A program made the translations under genes and the position numbers. A stretch of 64,000 nucleotides of DNA. Origin: Rhineura floridana. Its lineage: Eukaryota > Chordata > Lepidosauria > Squamata > Rhineuridae. The notes below the pieces were generated by a model. The model searched no databases, was not told the DNA's origin, and was given only the letters and a program-made list of their open reading frames with translations. The DNA is taken from NCBI RefSeq assembly GCF_030035675.1, contig NC_084482.1, positions 75,739,120 to 75,803,119 on the forward strand, read 5' to 3'. Below, one piece after another: positions 9,134 to 23,300 of the stretch. Position 1 is the stretch's first letter; each line of letters begins with the position of its first letter.

Positions 9134-12100
9134 GTATGGCACCAGAGCTGGGCGGGGAAGGAATGTATAGCACACTTGCAAGGAGGTTAACACTAGCATA
9201 ATTAATTCAGCAAAGGAAAGAGAAAGTTGAAGACTTGCCTAAAAAGGATTTAGCCACAATGGTGTCATAGAGGAGGAAAAATCTTCACTGGTACCATCTT
9301 TCTGAGGGCCAAACTAGACATGAACTTAAATACATAGCAGGCAGCTATGCATCTGGCTTTTCCTTAACTAATTACAGGGCTGGGGAAGCCCAATTCTCAA
9401 TGTGAAGGTACCATGTGGGAAGGTCTCTTCACTCCATACTAAGATCAGGATGGAGATTCCCCCCCTCCTCGCAGCTAACAGCCTTAGGAGGAAAAAAAGA
9501 AAGGAATTGGTACCAATGGGGATTTTCCTCTAAGGGTCCTAGCCCCACAAGATGGGTGGGGGAATGATCTCCACGCCGATCTCAGTGGGAAAGTGAAGGG
9601 ATGGGCCTGCCTTTCTTGTGCACTTCCATCACAGTGAGAACTGGGCTCCTCTGCCTGTGTCTGTAATTAGTTAAGGAAGAACAAGATACCTAGCTGCCTG
9701 CTATGTATTTAACTGCACATCTAATTTGACCCTCACTCACTCTGAGTTTACCAATAGTAGCATATTAAGAACAATTTGGCATGGGAAATCAGCCCAGTTC
9801 CACTTGGCCCGAGCTTGTCTTTGGCCATCAAGCAACAAATTTCAATTTATTCTTCAGAGATCAGTGCCACTTCCATGTTATTCTTGATGGAAATTTGATA
9901 TTCCTCTTATTGCAGCTTGCGAAACATCTCATGCATCCGCATAATTTTACATTTGCTTTCTTTTCTCATTCTTCAAATTCTAACTTTTTACATTTGGGGT
10001 GGAGTGGAATGGGGTAGGGTGATTCTTATTGTTTTGAGATTTATGTCTTGGGACCTTAACATCCTACAGAATGTACTAACTTTAAAGGGAGGAAGGACAG
10101 TTATTTGAACAACTTTGAATTTAATTCCCCCATATAGAGTACTTTGACTACTAGAGATATGTAGTTATATAAATTCTATAACAGTCAATCAAAGTTAACT
10201 TTGCTTCTCCTATATAAATGGAGTATTTTTCAACCGAGTAAGGTCCCCCATCAGGGCATTCACACCATGTCCACCTCCCCACCGCCTTGCTTCCCCATAA
10301 ATTGCAGTGATGCTGGTGCCAAGTAAGTTCCACAGCCCTCCCTAGCGGCCACTCTTATGAACTTTGAAAGATGTTTGTGTCAATTTAAGCTACAGTCCAA
10401 AAATTGCCCTTTCTCCCTCTCTCTTCTCATCATCCACTCTTTCCCCTTCGCTGATTCTTATTTATTTCCTTTGTCTTTCACAGGTCTCCATATCCCCCAG
10501 TTCATCCAAGGAAAGTCTTTTCTTATCTTCTGCACCATACTGGGCATTGGCTGGGTGCTTCTTATAGCCCTTCTTTCTCAGAGCCTCAAAAATTGTAAGT
10601 CATTCTGAAAGAAAAAAAATGCCAACCTTGTGAGAGAACACTAGCCTATTGCTAACACTTGCACCCAGAATAAAATCTTTTGTTTGGCATATACAGAAAA
10701 GTATTGATGATTTGGGGAGCATCTGTTTAATGTGAAGGAGGATTTGATAGTGATTTGTGGCACCTTAACATTGTACAGCCACGAGAGTGGCTGTATACTA
10801 TACTGTAGTCAGCGTGGATTTTTCACATTCTGCAATGTTAAATTGAAAATACCCCCATGCCATTCTGATGCTTCCCATAAGCTCATTTCAAAACAAAACC
10901 TTATAAAATGTATAGTCCTGAACTCAGAAACGCTTGCTTAACAACCCTGTAAATTTTCATGGCAATAAACAAAACAATCAGAGAGAATCAAGAGTTCAAA
11001 ATGTAAAAAGAGAGAAAAAAACCAGACCACTTTTGAACTTCTTTTCTGTCAGAATTCTCATAATCTGTTGAAATTAATTGAAAATCAGCCATGTTCACAG
11101 AGTACCTGTCATCCTATTACTGACCTTTCCCCATACTCTGACCTTCATCTTCTGCAGGTTAAAAGTAAAAAAAATGCCTGGCTGATTTTTAATTAATTTA
11201 ATACATTTTGCAGTGAACTCAATGATAATATCGGGCATGCTCAGTAAGAACCAACTGTCAGCATTCTAAAAGCCAGACTCACAGCTGCTTGGCTTGGCTA
11301 ATCAGGGGGCCACACCCACACCAGACTTTGATTTCATGTGAGACAGTCATAGCTTCCCCCAGAGAATCCTAGGAAGTGTAGTTTGTGAAGGGTGCTGAGA
11401 GGAGACTCCTATTCCCCTGACAGAGCTGCAGTGGCGAGAGTGGTTTAACAGTCAGCCACTCTGACTGAAGCTCTGTGAGGGGAACAGGGCATCTCCTAGC
11501 AACTCTCAGCACCCTTCACTAACTACATTTCCAAGGATTCTTTGGGAGTGAAATAGTCTGGTGTGGATGTGGCCAGGGACAGCTTTGGTTTAAATTTGGG
11601 TGGGAGGCTAGATGTGCCTGCTGTAGAATAAAAAGGTGGGGGAAACCCTGAAAAGCAATGATACTGTTCACAATGTTCTCCTTTTGGAAAGGAAAGGGGC
11701 TTCCCCTCTGCCCAGTGCCCACCCACACAATCTCCTCCCCTCCCCCTCCTCGTCCCCTCCCTGCCCCTCTCCCAGGTCAGTGTTGGACTATGACCTGGGA
11801 GACCAGGGTTCAAATCCCCACACAGCCATGAAGCTCACTGGGTAGCCTTGGGCCAGTCACTGCCTCTCAGCCTCAGAGGAAGGCAATGGTAAAACCACCT
11901 CTGAATACCACTTACCATGAAAACCCTATTCATACGGTTGCCATAAATTGGGGTCAACTTGAAGGCAGTCCATTTCCATTTTCAAACATGATTGCCAAGA
12001 AATAAATCCCATTGAACTCAAAAAGTATTCAATTGATCAAACCCATCCTCCCTTTTCCTCCCTCCTATCCCCTACCTCTTGCCCCTCCCCTCCCCCTCCC

Positions 12101-14348
12101 TCCCTCCTCCTCTCCATGGTCAGTTTTACCTATGTTAAGCATGATGGCATGGGAGTAAATACCATTTAACTCAATAAACATGCTAATGATCAAACCTGCC
12201 TCCCCCTCCAATCCCCTCCTTCCCCCTCCCGCTCCTTCCTCTCCCCTCCCTTTCTCCTTCCTTCTCTCCCCTCCCTCTGCTCCTCCCCCATGGTCAGTTT
12301 TACCTATTCTAACCAGGATTACATAGGAGTAAATCCCATTGAACTCAATAAGTATGCAAGTGATCAGACCTGGCTTTCCCCTCCTTCCCATCTCATCTCC
12401 CTTCTTCCTCCCCTCCCCTCCCCTCTTCCTTCTTCCCTGCCCAGCCATCCCTCCCTCCCCCCCAGTTAGTTTTACCTATCCTAAGCATGATTGCACGGGA
12501 GTAAATCCCACTGAACTCAATAAATATGCAAATGATCAAACCTGTCATTCTCCTACTCTCCCCCTCCTTCCTGCTCCCATCCCCCTCCTCCCTCCCTCCC
12601 TCCCTCCCCTCCCTCCTCCTCCTCTCCCCCTCCCTATTTCCAGTGGTCAGTTTCACCTATCCTAAGCATGATAGCAGGGGATAAATGTCCAAACCTGTTC
12701 TTGCTCCTATCCTCCTCCTGCTCTCTGCCCTTCCTCCCCTCCCTCCTCCTCCTCTCCCCCTCCCTATTTCCAGTGGTCAGTTTCACCTATCCTAAGCATG
12801 ATAGCAGGGGAGTAAATCCCACTGAACTCAATAAGCAAGCAAATGATCAATCCATTCTCTGCAGACTTGCACAGGATCCCATTTCTTACCTCCTGGATTA
12901 AAAAGCAGAGAAATTCACTAATAGGCAAAAAACCTTGCGGTTTAAGAATGTACCTATAGCCCACAGATATTTCTATCCTACTTTAAAAAGCAGGGAAATT
13001 GGGCAGCTATAGTGAATGCACCAGGGTAGCAGGAGACCTGACCTCCTCTCTGAGATATTGTACTGCCCTACAAATTTGTCAAAATGCAAACAGAATTTGG
13101 GTTGGTCTTTCATAGTCCAATCCATGTCCTATGGAGGTTGGAAGAATTTGGTAACATGTGCCTCTGAGCATATGGTGAGTGGTGGCAACATCTGCAATCA
13201 GCCCAAATAATAGAAACAAGACATGTGCTGTGCTGATCTTGTTTTAGCAGGGAGGAAGCAACATTATTAAGATAGCTGACATAGTTCAGATAGTCACTTT
13301 AAATATGTCTGATTTCCTTTGCAATTTTAGTGAAGTTTCCTAAAGGAAATCATTTTCTTTTGCATCTGTTTCTGTGACTATGTGAAGTACAGCAACACTT
13401 TGCAAGATTTACACTAAAAATCTCCAAACATAATTGTGGAATAATGGCACTGACTATTCTGCAGAATAGCCTCCAGTGGACATCAGGAGTGTCTCATTTT
13501 GCAGAAAATAAAACAGTGGGAGGTGAAATATATTCTAACAAAATTCTAAGTGTGCTTTATGTTTTTAATTAAACATGCCCACCTTGCCTTAAATGAAGTG
13601 GTTTAAACATAGCAGGCTGAAAACATGCATCTTGGGCAGGCTAAGTTTGTTTTTTTCCAACAGCTAGAGTCATTCCTGAAGTAGCAACATATTGTAATCA
13701 GTTTGATTTTACATCAAACTGCAATTTCAGATTCAACTGTTAATGCACTCAAAATAGAAATAGAAATATAAAAATTATAAGATAATGCAGGTACAGGGGT
13801 ATGCAATACTCTTATGTATGTACAAGCCTTAAATTTAAAAAAGGGTGTGGACATTTATGAAGGAAATGAGATACATGTTGGTAAGTTGCTCAGAAGGATA
13901 ACTGAGGTTCACCTGCTAATTCTGTTGGCATTTTGCATTTCTTAGTTGCTCAAAGGGGAAACGGGAATTTGACGGCGTCTGTGCTACAAGAACTGACTGA
14001 GCTGAAAAGGGAGAATGGCAGAATTGCCAAAGAAGTCACACAAGTGATGGGAAAGCTACATGACATCACAGGTGAGGGACACCATACAGTGATACTAGGC
14101 ATTCCCACATCCACAAACAACAAGAAGCTCCATGGCAGCTCTATCTGGGCTTGCCTTCCTTTGGGAGGACAGATCACTTGAAACTTTTGCCATTTTTGGT
14201 AGCATTTTGGATTTATTCAAATACACAAACAGAGCATAAATGGAGACAAAGTCATATAAAACTAGCAAGGTAGGAGACCTTCTATCTCCACATCAGATCC
14301 CCAGAGAAAGATGCCTACATTCCAAGGTGTAAAGACTGCTTTTATTAT

Positions 14349-14383
<35 letters not shown>

Positions 14384-17300
14384 TATGGGGGGGGGAGAGA
14401 GAGAGAGAACATACTAAGCCAAACCATGGCTTAGCGGTCACAGACATGCGGGTTCACAGAGAGGAGTTTGCTGCCGCTTTGCTCCTCCTCCAGTCCTCCT
14501 GCTGCTGCACCTCTGCGAGCAAAGCCATGGTTTGGCTTAGCATGTTGTCCAAACCTGGACTCTTGGTTTGTCTCACTCCAGACTAGACAACTCTGTCAAT
14601 ATTGGTTCTCTCAGTATCTTAAATTCAGTTCTGCACATCCCTGCACCAATTTACAAGAAAATTCTTCAACATTTTAGTGTGAATTTTTCCTAATAAACAC
14701 ATTTTTATATGCAGTTTTAGTGGTGTAGTGGTTGCCATATTCATAGGGTTGCCATAAGTCGGAATTGACTTGAAGGCAGTACATTTACATTTTTATATGC
14801 AGTTTTGACTAATGTACACATCTTGGTAAACAATGTCTTCAAATATAATGCATTTTTGTGTTGTTTTCACTCATGTATTCATTTTTATGCACACTCTCCC
14901 CCAATATATGCATTTTTGCAAACATTGGTTGAAGAACTGTGACATAATTGTGAATTTCATAATTATGAAGTGTGAATTTCAAAGGATGGCTGTGTTCCAG
15001 TTCTCATATTGTTTCAGAAAGTGTGCATTTGATAGGTTCAACTTTAAACGTGAACTCAGTTGAATTTCTCTCTTTACTGAGACAAACCATGAGCTGTAAC
15101 CAAGATTTGTTCTAAACCAAATCATGCCACGTAGTGGCAGCAGGAGCAGCGAGGAGCAGTGCAGCTGCAATCTCCTTTCTGGGAGCTTCCAATTCATGTT
15201 AAACCATAGTTTCTCTTATGTAACATACACACTACACATTTAAATTACTATTATTCCACTTTAAACTGTCATGGCTTTCCCCCAAAGAATCCTGGGAAGT
15301 GTAGTTTGTTAAGGGTGCTGAGAGTTGTTAGGAGACTCCCTATTCCCCTCACAGAGCTACAATTCTTGAGTGGTTTAACCAGGAGTGTAGTTATTTGGGG
15401 TTGTATGGGTCAAATACCCATTTTTGGGGGGGAGCAGGGTCCCAGCCAGGTCTCTATGTATGAACCAATAAGCATGAAAAGGGAATGTGTTAGCCACTGA
15501 TAAGAGTTCTTGACCTTTCACGCTGACTGAAGCCAATCAGAGTAACAGGAGGTGAGTCAGCCACTGAGAAGACTCTTCTCAGTAGCTAACACACAGCCTC
15601 CCCTTTTATGCTGATTGGCTCCTGGGAACGTCTGTCGTAGTGAAATGTGGACTCATAAAATGACAGGGAGAGCAACGGAGACAAGGAAAAGTGGGAAAAG
15701 GGGCATGGCTGTGAGGTGGTGTGGCATGACTGTCATGAAGGAACCCTGCACTTCTGAATTTGCCACTACACTGGTGGATTTAACAGTCAATCCCTTGTCC
15801 CAGGAAACTCTGAGAATTTTAGCTCTATGAGGGAAATAGGGTTCTTTTAGCTACTCTCAGCACCCTTAGCATACTACACTTCCCAGGATTCGGGGCAGGG
15901 GGAAGATATAATGACTGTTTAATGCGGAATAATAGTGCTTGAAACATATGGTGTGAATGTGGCCTTACTGTGCAGATGAACTGAACTACACTCACACAAC
16001 CACACCCTCATCACCTTCTCCTCTCAGTGTCACCCTTCTCAAATTTCTGATGACTTTTCTTATTCACAACTTTCCAGACAGATGTTGGTATCAAGAAAGC
16101 AACTTTTAACAAGCTCTGGCTTCCGCTGACCAGTAAGGAACATCAGAGTCAGCATCCTTCTGGCCCCTTAACCCAATTGTGATCCAGCATTGCTTCAAAG
16201 CAAGCCGACAATAATATAACAAGATCCTGGCCAGCAAATGGAGTAGGAGGCTATGAATGTGATTGCATTACATAATCTAGTAGTAGAACTCTCTGTTTGC
16301 TCTGTATTTTCCCAGGAGGAAATAATGTAATGTTAGGTCTATTCTTAGTACTTGTAGTTTTACATTAATTGTCTTGGACAGTACATGATTAAAATTCATT
16401 AAAATTATTTGTTTTTAATTATTAATAATTATTTATTTAAATGTCTTAAATAGCATTAAAAGAGTTCCTGTCTTTTTCTGTAATCCAGTAGAACTGGTGA
16501 GGATGGTTAATGCTAAGAGTTGAAACCTTCAAACCCTTCAATACAAACATAAGTACTAATTAATACAATGCATAATTAACTGCAGAGTACATGACTTTAC
16601 TATACCCTTTATGACCACCAAATACCCTGTACACAACTCATATAAAAGTAATTACACATTATACAAAGTCATTTGTGAATGTACAAGATTAATATATCCC
16701 GCAAGAAGACTTTTATTTTTGATCTTTACGATCCTTTAATTATTGTTTTAGCTTCATTAAGTTTATGTTTATGTTATTACTCTATTGTCATTTTTATTGT
16801 GTTGTAAGATACCCTGAGGGAAAATGTGGACAGAATATAAATTCCAAAAACACATACTTGTATACAATTATGGGATAATGTAGGGCTGGATACCTGTATG
16901 GGGAGTTCCATCTTGCAGTGGAATGTATGAAGAGGCAAATATTAAAAAGAGGGTAGACATTCATGAAGGAAAGGACACAGATGTCAGTCAGTGCTCAGAA
17001 GGATAACCTCAGGTGCTGCTCTGAAATTCACCTGCTAATTCTGTTGGCATTTTCTACCCATTAGTTACTCTAACTGAAAACAGGAATTTGACGCCCTCTG
17101 TACTAGAAGAACTGGCAGAGCTGAAAAGAGTAAATAGTAGAATTGCCAACGATGTAGCACAAGGGACGGGAGAGTTGCACAGCTTCACAGGTGAGAGATT
17201 CCAGGCATGGATACTGTTCAAGTACCTCTAATATGATCAGAACATCCATGGCCAGTAAATGGTATTAGAGACTATAGGGGTAGGGTGCCCAAGTGAAGTG

Positions 17301-20300
17301 GGGAACAGGACTCTTGCACCTTTAGTAGGAGTGTAGAAGAGTGAATTTCATCAACGTGTAGCTTGTCGTGATCCCTGTCACACAACAATTAAAGGTACAA
17401 GAGACCTGCCCTCTCTTTCTCCTTGCCACCGTATATAGGCATGATTGCTTTACATGACTTTGTAGACCTCATGGTCTTGGCTCTGTATTTCCCCAGGAGC
17501 TGGAAGGAATATAATGTTAGGCCTAATAGTAATATTTATGGTCTTATATAAGCTGCTTGGACACTGAATAATGGAAAAGTGGGATAAAAATGCCATAAAT
17601 AAATAAATAAATAGCATTATTCTTATCTTCTTCTGTAGTCCGGCAGAACTATTGAGGGTTGATGAAGCTCAAACTTTATCCTTGCCAACCCTTCAGTGGG
17701 GCACAGTGGACATAGTTAAACTACGGAATTCGCTCCCACAGGAGGCAGTGATGGCGACCAACTTGAATGTCTTTAAAAAAGGATTAGACAAATTTATGCA
17801 GGATAAGGTTATCAATGGCTACTAGCCATAATGGCTATTGCTCTCCCTCCATGGTCAGAGGTGTTATGCCTCTGAATACCAGTTACTGAAAACCACAGGA
17901 GGGGACAATGCTCTTGCACTCAGGTCCTGCTTGCAGGCTTCCCATGAGCAACTGGTTGGCCACTGTGAGAACAGGATGCTGGACTAGATGGGCCACTGGC
18001 CTGATCCCGCAGGCTCTGCTTATGTTCTTATACTCTTACTACAGGTTCTGCCCCTGCTCGTATTGCTTGCCAACCCTGCCTACAATTCTGCCCCAACCCC
18101 TCATCAATCCCTGTACCCTGTACCTTGCCAGTGCCCTCCTGGTAAACTTATTAAACTAGGAGTGGGGAATCTTTTTTGCTCCCACCCTCTGGGCCAACTT
18201 TAACAGGTGGATGGGACAACCATAATGTCAATCACATGACATAACTGTAATGTCACATGACTGACACCTGTCAAAGTTGATCCACAGAGTGGGAGCAAAA
18301 AAGGTTCCCCATTGCCGGTCTAATGAGTTAGTGTGCAGGGTGTAGACGTGGCTAAGCCTCCCCCTGATTTTCCCCTCCCCTTTAGACATGGCTAAGGCGT
18401 CCTCACTTTGGCCCTTCCTCTTTAGAGCTGGCTAAGAGCCCCTGCTTTCCCTCTCCCCTTTAGAGCTGGCCAAGGGCCCCCCACTTACCTCCTCCCGTTT
18501 AGACCTGGCTAAGAGTCCCTGCTTTCCTTCTCCCTTTTAGAGCTGGCTAAGGGCCACACTTTCCCCCCTGCCCTTTTAGAGCAGCTTGTCAGGAATGTTT
18601 ATCCATGGCTTTCCTGAGCTGCTCCCAGCTGCCCCCTCCCTCCTCCATTCTGCAATATAGTTTACAGCGCCACGTGTCTGTTGGGCTGTAAACTGCAGTG
18701 TGACAGATTCAGAGTGTGCATTTTTATTTATATATAGAGAAATAGAGAAAGACATCTGAGTAAACATGACATAGTATGTGTATGACTGATATATTAAGGT
18801 TGCAATCCAATACACACTTATCTAGGCATAAGCCTCGCTGAACTCAGTGGACTTACTTCTGAGCAGACATGTATAGGATTGTACTGTAAAGTACTCTGTT
18901 CAAGTAACTGCGTGTTAACACGCCATCATTTGGAATGTACAACAGTGAGAGTTTTGACTTAGGTGTTGTTCACTGGTTTTGCTGTTATTTTATTGCTACT
19001 TCAATTTTTTAATTTGTGTTTTATTACTGTGTAGTTTTTATTGCATTGTAAGTCATTCTGGGAAAATCTTGGAAGGATGAGATATAAATTCCATAAACAT
19101 ACAAGTAGGTAACAGTTCTATGAAGTAAGAGTACCTTACTACAGCCATTGTGTGTGGGGGTGTTTTTGTATGGGTTATTGAATTGTTGGTGTTTTGCATG
19201 AATTTGTTAATGTTTTGTGTGAATTTGTTAATAGTGTAATGAATTTGTTTTTAAATGTGTTGCAAATCACTTGGAGACCTTTGGGTAACAAGTGACTAAC
19301 AAGTCATCATCATCATCATCCAGATATGGGACTCCTGTTCACATGCCTTAAACAAAAATATAGGACAGTGCTAGACAGTCTTGAACTATAATGTATGAAC
19401 AAGCTGTAAAAATGAAAGATGGTGTGGGTACTGATGAAGGAAGGGGGGTGCATATGTCAGTCAGCTACTTGGAAGAAAATCTTGGGAGATCACAGTGAAA
19501 TTCACCTGCTGATTCTGTTGGCTTCTTTGTTCCATAGTTGAATTGATGGCAAAAGGGAATTTGACTCCCTCTGCACTAGAAGCACTGAGTGAGCTGCAAA
19601 GAGAGACTGGCAGAATAGCCAAAGATGTGATACAGCTGCTGGAAGAGTTTCGTAACTTCACAGGTGAGGGATGTCATGCGCAATACTAATGACAGGATCA
19701 GAAAAACAAGTAGCCAGTAGATGGAGCCAGAAGTTGTAGCTGTGATTGTATTAATTACATCAATTTGTACGTCTCTGTTTCTTCATCTTATTCTGTAGTC
19801 CCACTGAACTGATGAGGAGTACAGATGAGGCTACCAGCCCTTAAGTACAATCATAACAGAAAATATATGTAATTAAGATGGAAGTGACTGCCACAAGATA
19901 TAGTGATGGTCACTAGCTTACATTGCTTTAAAGTGGGAAAAGTTGGGTGGGCACCCACAAGGGCCTTTCTTGGCAACCAGAGACATATGCCAATCAAGGA
20001 GGGAGGAGGGGGGAGGGGGTGTAAGAGAAAGAGAGGGGGGAGGTAGGTATGTACGTCTGATCTGTGTGTGAGAGAGGGAAAGCCACACTTTGGCAGAGAG
20101 AAAGAAAGTGAGTGAGTATTTGTGGGTTTGTGATCTGTATATGTGTGGTGAATGCATGCGTGGATGTACTGTCTGTACAAGAAACAATTAGCATGGTGTG
20201 TCCACCTTGTATATTTTTTCTGGTACTTGGGAACGCTTCTTGTTGTTGTTAGTGTGTGTGTGTGGAATTAATGTGTGGACCAGCAGGATGTACTTGACTT

Positions 20301-23300
20301 CTCATGGTAGGCATGAGGTTATCCAGGAAGGTGGGGAAAGAGGAAGTCGTAGCAATGAGTGAATAAGAACTATGCCTAGGCAATTCCATATAAGGACCAT
20401 TTCTTGCATGTATTTTCCACAAAGGAATAATGTCATGTATGAAGGTGAAGGAAGGAAAAGCACTCTTTTTCTTATCTGGAAAGTTTTACTCTTCCAGAGC
20501 TGTCCTGTACTACCTGCCCACAAAATTGGCTAAGATTTGAGAAAAGCTGCTACTTCTTTTCAACATCACTAAAAGCCTGGTTCGATGCCAAGCAAGACTG
20601 TGAGAAAGAAGGGGCTTACCTGCTCATTGTTAACAGCTTGGTGGAACATGTAAGTGTTTAGTTCTATTTTGCTTGTCATCTGTTAATAAGACAAGTGAGA
20701 ACAATGGAGCATGTATTCACAAGCTCAGTACAGAATAGTCATTCTGTATGGACCTGATGTTCAAGAAAAGTGCCCGGCTCATCTTTAAACACAGCAAACT
20801 GTATCTTCCATCTTATAGATTCAGTTTGGTTCATCTAAAATGGGAGTGAGGGAGCTGTGGCCTTTCAGAGATTGTTGGGACTCCATCTCTCATCATCCCT
20901 TGTACTGATGGGAGTTGGAGTTCAGCCACATCTAAAGGACCACAGGTTCCCCACCCCTGCCCTGATATATCACTGTGCCACATGATGGGAATTGCCTTAT
21001 TATCTGTAAACCTTGCTGCTTGGTTCATTGTGTAACTCCACCATAAATCAAAGTAGCACATTTCTGAAGACAACACGTTTCACATTTTTATAGATGAGAC
21101 CTCAATCTTCTCTATTTCCCCATGTAGAATTTTTTGGTAAAACATCTTGGCAATGAGCAGGTGTTTTGGATTGGCCTGAGTGATACCAACAAGGAAGGGG
21201 AGTGGCTCTGGTTGGATGGTAGTCGTGTTTCTCTCTCGTAAGTAATTCCCCATTAAGTTATTTTAACAGAAATGTCTGTCATGGCCCATTTATGTGGGAG
21301 AGATTGCACTGAAGAACTGCAGATATTCTCAGAATATATCTGGAGAATGAAGGTTTCTTGATCTCAGGGCTGAAACATTTCATCATGTATCTAATAAGGT
21401 GGCATAACTTCAAAGGCCCATGTCATAATAAACTAATCAGTGCCACTGTCCATAGATGCATCCTACAGCAACAAATTACATGGGTGATCAAGATAATCTG
21501 GGCCAGAGAGGAGCCAAAATCAAATGAATGAGGGGGCTGTGTTTACCACATAACTGTTGCCCATAATTGCTCACTGAGAATTATCAGTTCTATCTGAATT
21601 CAATATCAACCCACCAATTCTATCTCAACTACATAGTAAAAATGGAAACAAGTTAGAAAGTGTAATAGCAGGCCTGCCAAGTTACCTGGATTTAAATATT
21701 TATAAAATGAATTACAACTGAAAGACATTGTGCATACATACATTTGCTTTACATTGTCCTACAGAATCAAGACCAAGTACCCCTCCCTTGCCCCAAAGCT
21801 AGCTACTGAAATAGGGATCAGAATTCATCAATGGCTGCTATTAAGGTGTATAAGAGAACAGTTATTTGTAACAACTAATATTAGTCAGCCCTTGTGCCCC
21901 ATGAAACTTACCAACTTCCTAGTCCAATAATTTGTTCCAATAGATTGTGCAGAATGTGGTAGGGATGCTGGGGCCATACTGGGGATCCATAAAGTACATT
22001 ATGAAATCTAGATTGAAATTGCATAAAGCAAATGTTCTTAGTTACTGGAACATAGATCATACTAGACTATTATCCTTGCAGTAAGTCTACGGCCCTATAG
22101 ATCTAAGAATATACACACACCAAAAAGTTTCAGTCTTTGTGAGCTGTTGCATCTCTTTGTTGAATGGGCCATTTCATATAGAAATTACCCCTGAGGAGAA
22201 CAATTGCTAAAAACGTGTGAGGCTTTATGTTTTCAGGAGAAGAATTCTGGCACACATTTTTTTACTCTATACCAGGGGTGAGGAACCTCTGGCCCTCCAT
22301 ATGTTGCTGAACTATACAGTTCTCTTCAGCCCCAGCAAGCATGGCCAATTGCTAGGGATTATGAGAGTTGTAGTTCAGCAACTTCTGGAGGGCCAAAGGT
22401 TCCTCACACCTGTACTAAACAGTGCCTAATTAGGCCAACATGAGAGCCAGTGTGGTGTAGTGGTTAGAGCGTTGGACTACAACCTGGAAGACCAGGGTTC
22501 GAATCCCCACACAGCCATGAAGCTCACTGGGTAACCTTGGGCCAGTCACTGCCTCTCAGCCTCAGAGGAAGGCAATGGTAAACCCCCTCTGAATACCGCT
22601 TACCATGAAACCCTTATTGATAGTGTTGCCATAAGTCAGGATTGACTTGAAGGCAGTCCATTTCCATTTTTTTCAATTAGGCCAACATGAGCTCAAAATA
22701 GAACAAGCAAGAAACAGACACTAATGATAATAAATTATGTCATTGATTATGTCCATATGCTTGAATGCTTTTTTTTAATGGTATGTAAGCAGTAAACTCA
22801 ATAAAAGAGAAATTGAGAGTGTTAAAAAGACTAAGTTTAGCAGACAAAAACTCAGCTGCCTTAGACTCAGCTTTTTGGAAGAAGACAATACCTAGATACA
22901 ATTACTTCATTAAGTGTGAGGTTTTCACTTGTAGCTTCTAAGAGTTCATCCCTCCCCACAGAGTACAAGAATTCTGAAGGGCATCATTTTTGGCATCACA
23001 AAGGACTCCCCCCCCCCTCCGCTCGCTGAGTAGGTAAAAACTCTACTGGTCTCTCGTAGCCCACCAGTTGAAGAACAATGATTTAGAAGACCAGGTGTTT
23101 ACTATTACCTGGGTAATGAAAAACCCTGCACCAGATCATATACTGAAAGGAGTGCATTGTAGTTGCAAGCATGTGAAATCTCAAGGTGGAAGGGGACTTG
23201 TATCATGGACTACACTTTGCTGATTGGTAGATGTGTTAGAATCATGAGAAAAATGAAAAAAAAGTTCCCTCATCTTGCAGTTGAGATTGAAAATATATTT

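Noticed and set aside
12065-12665. Long glycine/arginine- or proline-rich frames on both strands
   Set aside because: Translation of the C/T-rich minisatellite.
22461-22520. tRNA-like A and B boxes
   Set aside because: They are the head of a Sauria-type SINE, shown by its tail and 17-bp target duplication, not a functional tRNA gene.
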